Numbered from the stretch's first letter, positions 43,066-55,366 are shown. The stretch: DNA of 64,000 nt from Ampelomyces quisqualis (GCA_018398575.1 JAGTXZ010000003.1:310001-374000); one strand, 5' to 3'. Numbers and translations: made by a program. Notes: generated by a model from the sequence alone, not told the origin.

Positions 43066-44719
43066 ATGAAGTTCTTCGGCCCTGCGCAAGCGCTCAGTAT
43101 ACTGTCACTCGCTACCGTGCGACTACATGTCGGCGCTCTACAACTAGATCCGAAATCGCCAGGTACTTGGTTTCCACTTCGCGCCCTACGTCCACAATCG
43201 CTGATCTTTGCGCCGCAGACTCAATCAAGGATGTATCTTCGAAAGTCGCTCAACAACTTGTTGCGCAATATGCAGCCAAAGACCCACAAGGTGGCTACCG
43301 CGTCCTCGGAGGCTATCCCGGCGTCTTGTACCCTCCGTATTTCTGGTGGCAGGCCGGCGCCATGTTTGGCACACTCTTAGATTACTGGCACTACACAGGC
43401 GACGATCAGTACAATGGCCTTGTTCGTGAGGGACTGATTCACAACTTTGGAGAAGACCTCAATCTGGCACGTAATAACTACAAGGAAATGCCTCAACTCC
43501 GCGAGAACGCTGTGGCTAACCGTCTATAGATGCCAGCAAACCAATCCAAGAACGAAGGCAACGACGATCAAGTCTTTTGGGCATATTCAATGATGTCTGC
43601 CGCCGAGTACGGTCTTCCGGATCCACCATCAGATAAGCCTGGATGGCTCGCCATGACACAATCTGTGTTCAACCAGTTCTTGAACAGGTACAACAAAGAG
43701 GTCTCCGACGGTAATTGTGGTGGAGGCTTGCGATGGCAAGTTAGTATTCCCGAACATAACAGCGGTGGTAAATAACTGACAGGATCGCTTCGCAGATTTA
43801 CAATTGGCTTGATGGCTACAAGTACAAAAACACGGCTTCGAACGGCGGCTTCTTCCATCTCGGCGCAAGATTGGCTATGTACACCAGGAACGACACATAC
43901 GCGGCATGGGCAGAGACAGTATTTGATTGGATGTCTGATAGCCCGCTACTGCCCGGGGATGGCACAGTCAATGACGGCACGTCTATGGAAACAAAGCCGA
44001 TGTGCAAAGATGCGGATCACACGCAGTGGACATACAATTATGGTATCATGATCGCAGGAGCCGCCTATGTAAGCTCGCATCTATCACAAGAAAGAGCTGC
44101 GCGCTAACTTCTACAGATGTACAACTACACCGATGGCGCAGAGAAATGGAAGTTGGCCTTGACCAAATTCATCGCCAAACAAGGCGACATATTCTACCCA
44201 GAGGAAAAAGGCGGCATCATGATCGAGCCGTGCGAGTATGTTGACAACAACTGCAATGCCGATCAGGAGAGTTTCAAGGCGTACCTTGCTCGATGGCTTG
44301 GTACAGCCATCCAGCTGGCCCCATTTACACATGATCTCATTATGCCTAAGCTTCAGAAATCTGCAGTCAGAGCAGCACAAACTTGCACTGGAGTTTCCAC
44401 TCACGGCGGTGGCGACTACCAATGTGGTATGAGGTGGTATGTTGATGGCTACGACAATAGCAAGAACGGAGTGGGACAACAGATGAGTGCGCTCAACACC
44501 ATCAGCGTACTGAACGCTGCTCGTGTCCCGCCACTATATTCGAGTCACAACGGCGGTACAAGTCAAGGAGATCCAGGCCTGGGCAATAAGAACGACGCAG
44601 CCGTGCTTCCGATATACGAGGACGATATTACTACGGGTGACAGGGCGGGCGCGTCTGTCGTTACAATGATTGCGGCGGTGCTGTGGATTGGTGGCGCGTG
44701 GTGGATGATCAAGAATTGA
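43066..44719 (+). CDS. GH76 mannan endo-1,6-alpha-mannosidase (DCW1/DFG5-like), GPI-anchored type
   Basis: Exons about 43066-43162, 43219-43470, 43530-43739, 43796-44068, 44117-44719. A signal peptide (FGPAQALSILSLATVRLHVGAL) precedes SIKDVSSKVAQQLVAQY. Family blocks: YPPYFWWQAGAMFGTLLDYW, MPANQSKNEGNDDQVFWAYS with the catalytic Asp pair, NGGFFHLGARLAMYT, and TYNYGIMIAGAAYMYNYT. A hydrophobic C-terminus (VVTMIAAVLWIGGAWWMI) suggests a GPI anchor. These enzymes help cross-link GPI-mannoproteins into the cell wall. Exon 2 to exon 3 does not keep phase with the obvious donor 43471 and acceptor 43529. An acceptor at 43536 does keep phase but drops Met-Pro-Ala's first residues. Confidence 0.87.
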
Positions 44720-45388
44720 GCGGGATAGGCTACGATACCCTTTCGTTGGAACCATTCACTTTCCAGGTTCTGACTCGTTGGCGTTATGTGGAACTGCGCT
44801 GGTTTGGATAATGGCGCTCGTTGAGCTTCATGTACGAAATGCAGTAACGACATATATTTCTCTCTGACCCCGAGCTCGATATACTGTCACGCTTCATCCA
44901 TGGAAATTTTTGTGACAGCACATCGATTAAGCGCCTACAGAAGTTTGGGTGTCGCATCGCGTTGCATTGGGCAGAATTAACGTGAGTGTTCGCGCTCTGA
45001 CAGAACAGCTAATCAGTCGATTTTTTTCGTGTGGCTTCTTTCGCATGCAGAAAGTGGTGCCGATACCTGATCTTACACACCATGTGATGGTGTGCAAGGT
45101 TAAAGATAAGGATCGCGAAGACCAAAGACGGATGGCAGAGGCGAAGACTGGAGAGGTGCGCGATGAACAGATCAATGGGAAGAGAAGTACCACTCGTTCC
45201 ACGTGACAGCGCGACACGAAGGCTTGGTGGCTCTTTCTTCTTCTACAGCGACGCGTCGGCCCCACTACATAAAGTACCAGGCTGTACATATTCGTCTCAT
45301 CTCTCTTCTTCCGCTTCATTACACTCGACTCAGACACACCTTCACGCATCTCGCTTTTGTCCGGCAAAGGACGTGCATTGTCACCAGC
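44720..45388. other. Intergenic
   Basis: About 670 bp; the last 100 bp are pyrimidine-rich leader of the MYND gene. Nothing else recognised. Confidence 0.5.
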
Positions 45389-46588
45389 ATGACGAACGAT
45401 CAAGAACACCCTCTCTGCACTGCGTGTGACAACGCCGGCACTCGTATCTGCAGCGGCTGCAAGTCCATTCACTACTGTTCTATTGCGTGCCAGAAGTTGG
45501 ACTGGCCTATCCACAAGATCATCTGCAAGGACTACGCTCACTTCGCTACGACCCGCCCTGACGACTCCCACCGCAGCTGTATCTTATTCCACCCAAATGA
45601 GACAAAGCCACGCTTCATTTGGCTGCTCTTCGATCCTGGTCACAACCATCCGAGTATTGCGCACCTGGCAGAATTTGGCCTCAGTGAGGACCGCTTGAAG
45701 GACGGCATGGTCGAAAAAGTCTCTGACAACAGAATGCTTGGCCGTCATATCGAGCCTCATCACATCAAACTATCACTACCCGCGGCAGAGAAACTATGCC
45801 CCTGCTGCAATACGGATATCGACCCCAGCCGCAGTTTCGTTACCGTTGATCAAGAGCTTGCTGATTTCTTCCGTGGTCATGTCCTGGCTGTAGGCACTCA
45901 CTGCCCAGGAGACCTCGAGCGAAAAGCTTCTAGTCTTGATCTCGGGCCGGTGGACTTCCGTCACGTGGTAGATGGCTTGAGGATGCTGTATTGCCAGTGC
46001 GAAGAGGACTTTCGTGGCGGGCTTATCAAAAGAGACATCAAAGCCGTGCGACTGAACTGTGAGGCTGACACTCAATTCATGGACCGCGCCGGTATCGAAG
46101 GTGTCCTTGAGCCAAAGTCTCTCCTCCTTACCGAATCAGAAATTCCCACTCCGGTAGCAGACAAGATCGGTATGCCACTGATCGTACGCAAGCTGCCACC
46201 CGCAGTAGCATGGCGCGATCTGCGACGTCCCTGTCGCCTCATCAACTACAAATCTGGTATTCTGAACCCGCCTCATCAGTCAGATCATACTGGATCCTTG
46301 GTCTTGGTGCGTAAAGACGGCAAGCCTTTACATCCAATGCACGTCGACGCCCTCTTGGGCTATACTGCCGAAAAACTGAAAGATCCCAGCCTTCCGGAGA
46401 ACGCCTGTATCACGGCGGACATGCTGCTTCCAACTCGCATCGATAATGTCTCAAAGGAGGACTTCCAGAACTATTACACTACTACGTGGCAGACGTGTCC
46501 GATCCATGACCATTTCGTCCCATCGCCGTTCGACATCCAGGCCGACAAAGATCATGAAGGTGCTGATGTCAATATGAAGCATGTTTGA
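45389..46588 (+). CDS. MYND-type zinc-finger protein
   Basis: Single exon, 399 residues from the ATG at 45389. The N-terminal MYND finger is complete: C-T-A-C (residues about 11-14), C-S-G-C, HYCSIACQKLDWPIHKIIC. The rest has no recognised catalytic domain; a second Cys pair (KLCPCCNTDI) near residue 135 and LVLVRKDGKPLHPMHVDALL near the end are seen in dothideomycete MYND proteins of unknown role. MYND fingers bind proline-rich protein partners. There is no SET domain. A decayed copy follows downstream in the same orientation. Confidence 0.85.
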   Translation: MTNDQEHPLCTACDNAGTRICSGCKSIHYCSIACQKLDWPIHKIICKDYAHFATTRPDDSHRSCILFHPNETKPRFIWLLFDPGHNHPSIAHLAEFGLSEDRLKDGMVEKVSDNRMLGRHIEPHHIKLSLPAAEKLCPCCNTDIDPSRSFVTVDQELADFFRGHVLAVGTHCPGDLERKASSLDLGPVDFRHVVDGLRMLYCQCEEDFRGGLIKRDIKAVRLNCEADTQFMDRAGIEGVLEPKSLLLTESEIPTPVADKIGMPLIVRKLPPAVAWRDLRRPCRLINYKSGILNPPHQSDHTGSLVLVRKDGKPLHPMHVDALLGYTAEKLKDPSLPENACITADMLLPTRIDNVSKEDFQNYYTTTWQTCPIHDHFVPSPFDIQADKDHEGADVNMKHV

Positions 46589-47034
46589 TGGTCTATATAC
46601 CATCGGAGGTTGGCAATGCATTATGCGCAGCCCGCAGCTCTTGACATCATGCCAAAATTAGAGCTTACGTTTAATGGACCGACCTTCGCACCGCGCCAAC
46701 TGCTCAGCTTAGCTGTGTTACAATGTAGCGTTAGAAAGTTACAGAGCATACAATGTTAGCTACGCAACACTATATAGATCAACAAACTCAATTGCTTGTC
46801 TGACTTTGCTCCCGCTTTTGCTGATTATGAAACCCTAATGGTACGTCTCTAGTTCTTCTTTCCTTTGACGCGTATTTTACTACTTGCAACCAGAGCCAAT
46901 ACATGTCGGTGAACCGCCATCATGATGTAAACACACTCCTGCAGCGTTTGCTTGCGCAGTGTACCAACCGCTCCTCTCCTCCTCCCCTACCTCGCTCGGC
47001 CTGTTCAACTCCACTCAACGCCCACGAGCCAACC
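46589..47034. other. Intergenic between MYND gene and its decayed copy
   Basis: 446 bp; contains an upstream pyrimidine-rich stretch like a gene leader before 47035. No other feature. Confidence 0.5.
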
Positions 47035-48233
47035 ATGACTGAACCCAACCCACTCGATAGTCCGTGCGCTATGTGCTATAAAAAAAGGCGTGCACGCTCG
47101 TTGTAGCTGCCCCTCGATCCATTGCTGCTCCAAGCGGTGCCGGAAACCCGACTGACCGTTCCACACGATCCCGTGTAAGCCGGACAAGCGACTTTCTGCG
47201 ACGCCACGCGCCCTCGAGGGGGAGGTAGACGGTGTGTTGCAGCGCGCTATTTCCTTGTTCCCGAAACTGGCGACACTTCCCTTGCTTCGTCTGGATCTGG
47301 ATGTTTCTTTGGCGGGGCCGACGTCGCAGGTCGCGGGTGCCTTTTGATAGCGGAAAATCATCTGTCTGGGTTTCAAGGCGCTGGGTCATAGCTTGGTGTA
47401 GCAACGGCCCATGGGAGCGCTGCATTGGCGTTTTCAGTGGCGGGTGACTGGTTACCATGGGCCGTGTGAGAACGGGTTGAGGCGAGAATAGGAGCTTTTT
47501 GATCGAGGGCGGTCGAGAAAGTTTTCTGAATCGGGGGATGGGGGAGTATGTGCTGTGGGTGTGGATGAATGTTGCAATAGCGGGCGGCAATGGCACTGCT
47601 GTGTCGTGGCGAGACTAGGGCTACGCTCTCTCGAACTTGTTCCTTTTCTACCCATAGTGTCGATGGTTTTGCGCGCCGCTTGTTGGCGCTCCGGGCGCGA
47701 TGACAAGTTGTACAAAGGAGCTTGCACCGACGAGAAGGGCAAAGGTGTGCATCGTCAAAGGAAATCGCTACATGTGTCAACAGCTACCGCCGACGTCGCC
47801 AAATCCATGTGCACTGAACCATCTAGTTTTAGCGCGAGATTTGCAGAACAGATCCGTGTTCCGCTGGTCGTCAAGAAGATCCCATATTCACTGTGCTGGC
47901 GTGGTTGGTACATGGGCAGCATCAAGTGTGCAGCGAGTGCAGCTGTGAAAATCCTGTAAGTCAAGGGGCTATGAGATTTGGTACGCAACCCTTTGCGAAC
48001 AAGGTATAGCACCTGGGAGGACTGAGCTTGATGTCTGGCGACAAATACATCACAAGAACAGCGGTATGGGCTCTTGTATCGTGGTCCGTAAGGACGGGGA
48101 GCCACTAACGGTCAAGTTCATGTGTGGCCTGGAGGCATATGCGGGAGCTAGATTCACAGACGCGATGGGTGTCTGGGAAGCTGATGGTGATTTCGTTGAT
48201 GATATCTTGGCTGATATTACCAAGGAGGACTGA
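47035..48233 (+). pseudogene. Decayed tandem copy of the MYND-finger gene
   Basis: From an ATG at 47035 the finger begins S-P-C-A-M-C-Y-K-K, then after a frameshift near the poly-A at 47081 continues R-C-S-C-P-S-I-H-C-C-S-K-R-C-R-K-P-D followed by TGA where the intact copy has D-W (TGG). Further on, R-V-P-L-V-V-K-K-I-P at about 47855 parallels M-P-L-I-V-R-K-L-P of the intact gene, and C-I-V-V-R-K-D-G-E-P-L at about 48075 parallels L-V-L-V-R-K-D-G-K-P-L, ending N/T-K-E-D then TGA at 48231. Pieces are in different frames, so it cannot encode the full protein. Confidence 0.75.
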
Positions 48234-48342
48234 GACGTTCTAGGCTAACTTCGTCATGGAGGTGCAGAGTTGGCTACTGCTTCCCACTGAGGCATAGTAT
48301 TGGGGTTAGCCCTGTTACATGAGGTGTATGCAACCGGAGGAG

Positions 48343-48419
48343 GGACTGGAGGAACTAGGAGAAGGGACTGGAGGAACTAGGAGAAGGGACTGGAGGAACT
48401 AGGAGAAGGGACTGGAGGA
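48343..48419. repeat. 22-bp tandem repeat, about 3.5 copies
   Basis: Unit GGACTGGAGGAACTAGGAGA plus AG, three identical full copies and a partial one. Directly downstream of the decayed MYND copy. Confidence 0.92.
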
Positions 48420-49204
48420 GGGATCTGGAGTAACATAGAGTCTGATGATCTAAATTAGGAAAAATGGACGGGTGCGTCAAGGGTACCTGTGGAAGAGAGA
48501 GTTACGATTGCGGAAGAAGGGTCGGTGCGGCATAGCTTTGATACAGGCTTTTTTCTTTCGCCGAGGGCTTGGGCTGGCAAGGACATGTTTGTCAAGTGAA
48601 GCGGATTGGAAAGAATGAGGTTGACGTTTCGACGGAGTAGCCCGTCCACATGTGGTCTTTTACCTGTATGTACGGAGTAGGTTTTCCTACTCTTTCGTTG
48701 CCAAACTCATGGACGTGGTTTCTGACTATCCTGCAAGCAAAAGATGGAGGCTCCGCAGTCCCGGTCTCGCTTTTTGAGCGGGTAAACGGATCAGGAAGGC
48801 GCCAAGCAGTAGAAAAGCGTAGACATGTGAAAGTCAACGCGATCAAGCGATGACGCCATATGATTGAGCTACGCCAATTCTGTACTAGTCTCTTGCACCC
48901 TTCACCGCGGCCAATCCGTTTCTTGTCTTTCCCGCACAAAGAAAATGCCATGCGTTAGAACCTCGATTGGCTAAGCATTTTGTAGCTGAAAAGATACGAT
49001 ACCGACTGCGGATGTTCGCTTTTGAGAATATACTTCACAGGCGACTAGAGGTGCATTACTCTTTAGCTGAACGAGTAGTGATCAAAAAGGAGATGTTGAT
49101 AGAGCTACCTAGGCATCGTTACCTCTGCATGCTTTACTTTCCAAACTCATGACTCTGCGTCGCAGACTGTCTCGCAAGGAAACTTCCTGTATTTAGTACA
49201 TGAG

Positions 49205-49292
49205 CATGGAATTAGATATTGGCGTGCATGGAATTAGATATTGGCGTGCATGGAATTAGATATTGGCATGCAGGGAATTAGATATTGGCATG
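49205..49292. repeat. 22-bp tandem repeat, 4 copies
   Basis: Unit CATGGAATTAGATATTGGCG plus TG. Copies 1 and 2 are identical, 3 and 4 carry one or two substitutions. Confidence 0.93.
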
Positions 49293-51598
49293 CAAGATAT
49301 GAAGCTGTCAGAGAACCTTCAAGGGTGAGTGTCCGACTATTTCCTTCTGTGTACATTTAGCTTGTGGCGGATGTTTTAGACACTTCTGTTGGTCGCAGTC
49401 GATGCAGTTTTCCGAATCGGAGATGGCTCCTCATCGTCGGTTTACTGCTGACTTAAGCACCCGACTCCACAGAAAACGTCACCTTTTCGCTAAAGCAGCA
49501 TCTACTCCGTGTTAACGGTGGACATTACAGAATGTCACTTGTCACTTGTCAAAACCTTAGTGACATTCCACATATCCATCCTCCGGCTCCCCTAGTGCAC
49601 AAATTTTAAATCGCTCGTACATACGAAGCTGCCCGACGATTGGTGCATAAGTTTGGAATTCGTGCGTCGTGTCCACTAATCAAACGTCCGCGGCTTGGTT
49701 GGGGAGTGACAACACTTGCCCGCGTGATTGGCAGCGGCAAAGAATTGGAGTCGCCGGATGTGTCAACCGAGTCCGTACCAGTGCGAATGTGACAAAGCTG
49801 AAGTGACATTGACTTTTGCGGGGCATCCTCGCCTTGATCGCATACTCTATGCGTGCAAGTGTGTGCCATTCACCTGCTAGACGCAGTGTTAGCCCGCCAA
49901 GGTCTCAAGTCAGCTGTGTGGATGCTCAATTGATACATTTGTCCGAGATGCAATGTAACCATAGCGTCTCTCATCCCTTACATGCCCAGCGCGTGTTGAT
50001 TAAGTCGCTGGGCCGCATTCACCAATCCGATGAATGGTGATGGGCGTATGATGAGTGGATCCAGCATGTCGGACTGGGTCAAGGTTTGAATAAGATCCAA
50101 CGTTAAACTTCATTCTAGCGGCCGCCACCGAACTTGACCGGTGAGAAGTGGACGATGGTCCGGTAGATGCTGGTTGGTGCTCGTAGAGAATGTTGATTGC
50201 GATAAGGGTGTTTGTGTGTAGTTTCTGCATGATCTGCCTAACCGTTAGCTGCAATGCAGTGTGTTCGAGATGCAGTAGTGTGCAGGCAAGCGTTGGCCGC
50301 GTGGTTCAGACATGTGTAGCGCACGCACTAGCGAAACTTTCGAAGCTTCCGACGAGACGCTGGCTTCGATGGAACTCTCAAACGAGCCGGAACGGTGATG
50401 GTTGGTGATGCCGAGCGCAACTCGTTGAAAAGTTTCCCATACTCAGGAGAAGTTTCACAAGCAATGGAAACTTGGATGAGACATCAGCAGGCCCACCTTC
50501 AGACCCTTGCTGTGATCGATTGTCCTGTCACGCGGATGGCGCGCACGTCAGACCAGCAATAGCACGCGGCGACAGAGGGACGTAGTTCGATTTTAGGTGG
50601 GTACGCACGAACGACCACATACGTGGTAGGATAGCAATTGGATGTGGCGTACTCTTTGATTCATAGCCAGGAGCTTAGTTGACCAACAATGGACTAAATA
50701 AATTTACTGTAGCGCTCAGGAAAGAACAATTGATACTATCTGTGCCGTGGGGCGAAATGATCTCGGCACCAATTGGCTGAGGAATTTGCGGCTTTGTTGC
50801 GCCAAGACGCTGAAGATGATTGATATCGTGTGGCTTGATGCCATGGATGGACTCATATCGATGGGGATGGGATGATATCAGATGTGACGAATATGTCGAA
50901 TTGAGGATGGCATCATCATGGATAGCAGTGTCGGACTTGGTGCAGCTGGGTGCCCGGTGCGGAGTCGGAGATTCGCGGGAGCTTCAGCGAATGCTGCGTG
51001 TGGGTAGCGGGCCTGTATAGCGTTTCGTCCCAGATACCGGGTAATTGTAGCTGTTGTGTACCACAGTATATAGACGGCAGCGTTGAACCACTCGGAAGGC
51101 AGAAGCAGGGCTGGACCCATGAGCTGTGTCACCATGCCTACCTATCCCCTCATCTACAATGGGTGGCATGCATGTCCGAACGTGCCCTCATGTCGCGAGG
51201 ACGACTGTGGTCCAAGGCCATGGGTCAAGCGCACCTTGGAAATCCGAATGCAAGGCTTCACAGGTGCTACAGATGTCACGACGCACCAGAGGTACTCTTG
51301 GTGGATACCATGCCCACCGCTCTTTGGCGTGGCTTCCGACGTTGGTACGAGGGGTGGTAGGACAGCGGCAGTCACGGTGCGGCAGCTGCGATCCAACGAC
51401 GGTGCATTGGGCCAAGAAGGCAGGGCAAGCACGCAAACGAATGGCTTGGCGACACGGCGCGCAGAGAGACAGAGTGGCGGGACGGCAGGCGGTCAGGCGC
51501 TGCGGTGCGGCCATGTGCTCTCGTGCGTCGTGGCATCGCAGCGAGAGCTGTCTGGTGAAGACGTCGTACACGAGCCTGGGAGCGGTCAGCACTCGGAT

Positions 51599-51670
51599 GG
51601 TGGGAGGGGAGGGAGGGGGTGGGGGTGTCGGAGGAGTGGGAGAGGGACGGAGGGGGAGGGAGGGGGAGGG
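51599..51670 (+). repeat. G-rich purine tract
   Basis: Runs of three to five G separated by A, T or C over about 70 bp, for example GGGAGGGGAGGGAGGGGG. The pattern could form a G-quadruplex; no function is shown by sequence alone. Confidence 0.8.
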
Positions 51671-53789
51671 CACGTACAATTAGATACTGTAGTCTGTGTA
51701 TAGGGTCTGACTCGCATCCAAATGTTTGATCGCCCGGCTAGCGGGAAGAGATCAGCGCTTCGGGCAGCCGCGACCCCGATCTAGGAAGGTGCGCTCATCC
51801 CTGCGCGAATCATACAACCGCAGCCGTCGCCAGACATGCCCCCAAACTGTCACCCACCTGTCACGCTCCAGAAAGGGGGCTCCCTCCCGCTACGCTCGCC
51901 CGCGGCCAGCGTCTCGTCATCGCTGCGCCGCCGCCGCCGCGTGCGACCTCCCTGCCACCGGATGCGGTGGGCGACCAGCGCCGTCTCCCCCAGGGCCCTC
52001 CTCGCACCCGCTGTTGGAGGAAGACACGCGCGAGTCGAGGGTCAAGTTCAAAGTTCAGTCAACCACCGTCGAGCAACCTGGGAAACTTTGGCCACAGACA
52101 TGGTTGCGGCTGCTGGCTATTCCTGTGCCACTCCCGGAACGCCTCCATCCACCTCTGCAATCTCGCTGCTGCTGCGCTAGCCCCCTTCCGGCTCCCACAC
52201 ACGACCGCGAGGCTCCCACTCCTGGCTGCCGGGATGGCGTCGTTGCACAAAACGACGCCCCTTCAGCCACCAGCCCGGTTTGGGTCTGCGGCAGCTGTCT
52301 GCCTGGGAATGCATCGAAGCCGCCGCCATGGGTCGACCGTGCACAGCATGGCCGAGTGTCCGAGTGTCCTCTGCTCTGGTGACATGAACAGCTGCGTACA
52401 GTGTCGTTCACGCTGCAGCTGCTTCTCCGAACGCGCTGCACATGTCCCCACGATGCGCTGCTCCAGCATTCTCCCGATCGCTGGACAAGCACTCATCGTC
52501 GTACCGTACCACCCGTCTCCCTAGACACGGTGCACTCGTCGAATCCACCACCCGGCCCATGAGTGCCTGGGTGAGCACATTCACTACCGAGTCCGTGTCG
52601 TCTGCGCTCCATAACCCACCAGAGCCTTGGCCCTTGTTTTGCGTGGGGCTGGTGAAAGCGGACAAGCCAAGCCTGCCAAGCATACCGAGTACACTGGCTC
52701 CTGCTACCACCAGTACTCACCATCACCGCCATGGCACCTTGACAGGTTACTGCGGCGCCGAGGGGACAGGGGCGTGTGGACGACTTCACCAGCAGCCACT
52801 GCGGTACAGGCCACCAACCGGGCGAGAGACAGATGTTACCCCTGCCCGTGTCTGCACCGAATCGTAAGCAGCAAGATCTGCGTCCAATGTGGACGGGAAA
52901 GTGGTGGAGACAGCAGCCATGCTTCAGAAGCGCACCCGGCCAAAGGCCTGCCGCCTGCAGCAGTTGGCGCGGCTTCATTACCGGCTCGTGCCTCGAGTCT
53001 GCGGCCTAGTGCCATTCCCCTCTGTTTCCTCGGCGGGCCTCCGTCGAGCCAAAGCCCGCGTCGTGCACGCTCGGAGAATATAGACCAAACTTTAACCCTC
53101 ACCTGTCAAAAGCGAAGACGCCGTGCTTGACGCGCCTGTCTGTCCTCCGCGGACGCTTGCTAGCATCCCCCTGGTGATGGCTCTAGGGTGCAAGATCGCG
53201 CTGCATGCTTCAAGTACGGCCCGTTGCACTTCTGCTTTGCCCAGAAACGCCTCCTTTGCCCTTTTGCTCTTAAACACCCTGCGCCCGTCATCACCGCTCT
53301 ATCTGACCTTTGCAAACTGCCGAGTGCGTGCGCCGGCTCATCACCCTACCTTGGTCCGGAATCCGATACCTGCACCCTGTACCATTCTTTCATCCTCCTT
53401 TTACGTCTTGTACCATAATTACTGCTTGCTGTCGCTTCCCAGCCCTGCATCCGCCCAACATATATCTGCGATATAGTGCCGTGGTCCAGTTCTCCTTAGT
53501 TTGCACATCGTCTGTTCCGCTTCCCGTCACATCATCTGGTCCACACAGTCTATAGGTAAGTAAAAATGGTTACCTGCCTTGATCGGTCCCACACCTTTGT
53601 CCTAGGTGGTTGGCGATTGTTGAAATTTTTGGTTGTGCTGTGCGTTGAATCGAGCTCGATACGAAAGCTGGCCTGGTTCACAATTAGTCTGTCCATCAAT
53701 GGTGGTTACCACCACCGCAGCACGTCGTAGACCGTCAACATGTACACTAGCTAACCATACACACTACAGTGACATAAAAGCCGCCTCTC

Positions 53790-55366
53790 ATGGAATATCT
53801 CACTCTACAAGATATTCCGCACCGCCAATACGACCCTTTGCACTCACACAGAATGGCATCTTCGCAGCCCACTGAGAGACCGCTGGGTAGTATGGTCGCT
53901 GCGGTAAGTCACAGTCCTCCTCGTACCTGGCTCAGAGATCGGCCGACACGCTCCCTCTCGCACCTACCTGCACCTCGTGGCGCTGGCCCGAGGCAAGAGC
54001 GCGACTCTGAGCCATCTCTTTCCTTCCGCCCTCAGCCATGCGCCTGCAGCGACTGCACTCCCCTGCCTCCACTTGAGTCCTCGTCTCGAGGCAGAGAACC
54101 CCAACCTGTCTTCGGACGACGTCTCACACGAGCTGCTCGCTCCAGAATGAATCGTCGCGCTCGCAACTCCAGCACCAACATCGAAGACGAGCTGTGCGAC
54201 ATATTTCTGACCAACTCCCAGAACGCCCAAATGCGTAGCTCACCACCCATTCAACCCAACGAGCACGGGTACGCTGACAAGCTCCCGTCATTCTCAGAGG
54301 TACTTCGCTACTCACTAGAGGCAATGAAAAAAAAGCTATACTGACTTGGGCAAGTTTCTTGACACTACAAGAGCACACACACCACCACGGACACCGTCTC
54401 GTAGGCAGGGCTCAAACGATAGCTCTCCGCATCTCCGGCCCGAGTTCGAAGATGTCGCCTGGCAAGACGGAACCCGCAGGCGTGTGGATACACTTGGCGA
54501 CATCTACGCTCATGCTCGAACGTCTGACCGCATAGGCGGTGCCATGGATCTTCCTCCTCACTCACGGAATTTATCGCAAATAGCACCATCCTATCCATCA
54601 GGCTCATCACAGCAACACCGGCCAAGCTATTCATACCCTCCACCACATGCCTCCGGTTCGTCTAGTGCGCACAACCGTCACCACTCATCACCAGCTCCAC
54701 CACCACTGCATGCCGCTTATCGGCACCAATCTGCGCACCCGGCTCCTCAGCCTGCTTATGCTCCGTCATCAGTACCTCACGGCACGTATGATCACAGGCA
54801 AAGCTACTACCAAGAGCGACCACTTCAACCCCCAGCGCAGGCCTATGCGTACGATCATCCCCAAGATGCATACTATGGCAGACCCTCCTACTCTGGCTCG
54901 GCCTACCCAAGCTACGAGAGCGGATACAACGAAGTCCGGTTTCATCACAACGTCGGCATGGACCAGAACTCGTTCAACAGGAAGCGTCGCGGTAACCTTC
55001 CCAAGGACGCCACGAACATTCTCAAGAATTGGTTCCAAACCCACAGGTCACAACCGTACCCCACGGAAGACCAGAAGATCGAGCTCTGCCAGGTCACGCA
55101 ATTGACCATGAATCAGGTATGTTGAAGTCGTCTTGTGACACCTGCCAGTTGTCGTCATGGACGTGCTCACCTGCTTCTGCCAGCCTTCGGTCACTGTCAA
55201 TCAGTGTCTGAAACGGCAGCTGGTCCTCTGTCACTCCTACGTCTTTCATATCCAAGGTGCTGATTCTTCACAGGTCTCGAATTGGTTCATCAACGCTCGG
55301 CGCCGAGCCCCCCAAAAGGAAGCGCGTGAGCGTGAGGCCAACGGCGGTGTATCCGATCACCACTAG
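53790..55366 (+). CDS. TALE-class homeodomain transcription factor
   Basis: Exons 53790-54299, 54355-55116, 55274-55366; 454 residues. The 55-nt intron 1 is set by donor GAG|GTACTT, branch CTGAC and acceptor GCAAG, giving LPSFSE/FLDTTRAHTPPRTP. The homeodomain spans about residues 378-436: RKRRGNLPKDATNILKNWF, then QPYPTEDQKIELC, and helix 3 WFINARRRAP, split by intron 2 at N-Q/V-S-N-W. The long loop between helices 1 and 2 (S-Q-P-Y-P) is the three-residue TALE insertion. The rest is Ser/Pro/His/Tyr-rich and disordered-looking. Fungal TALE factors regulate development and conidiation; this one's targets are unknown. A second in-frame ATG at 53853 could be the true start. Confidence 0.9.

Larger units (their letters stand above)
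48234..53789. other. Long gene-poor region upstream of the homeobox gene
   Basis: 5.5 kb with no supported gene. It holds two 22-bp minisatellites (listed separately), a G-rich purine tract at about 51599-51670, and a C/G-rich stretch from 51.7 to 53.1 kb with many long but overlapping ORFs on both strands. Those ORFs have repetitive Pro/Arg/Ser composition and no domain, so they look like by-products of GC-rich DNA. The last few hundred bases are pyrimidine-rich and probably leader of the homeobox gene. Confidence 0.5.

Noticed and set aside
47069..47596. 175-codon minus-strand ORF
   Set aside because: It is the complement of the decayed MYND copy, whose plus-strand trace explains the sequence better.
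51083..53130. Series of long overlapping ORFs on both strands at 51-53 kb
   Set aside because: Repetitive Pro/Arg/Ser/Gly composition in GC-rich DNA, multiple frames open at once, no domains; likely by-products of base composition.
54300..54354. Frameshift in the homeobox gene at the A8 run
   Set aside because: A 55-nt intron with GT, branch CTGAC and AG removes the run and gives family-like sequence, so no mutation is needed.
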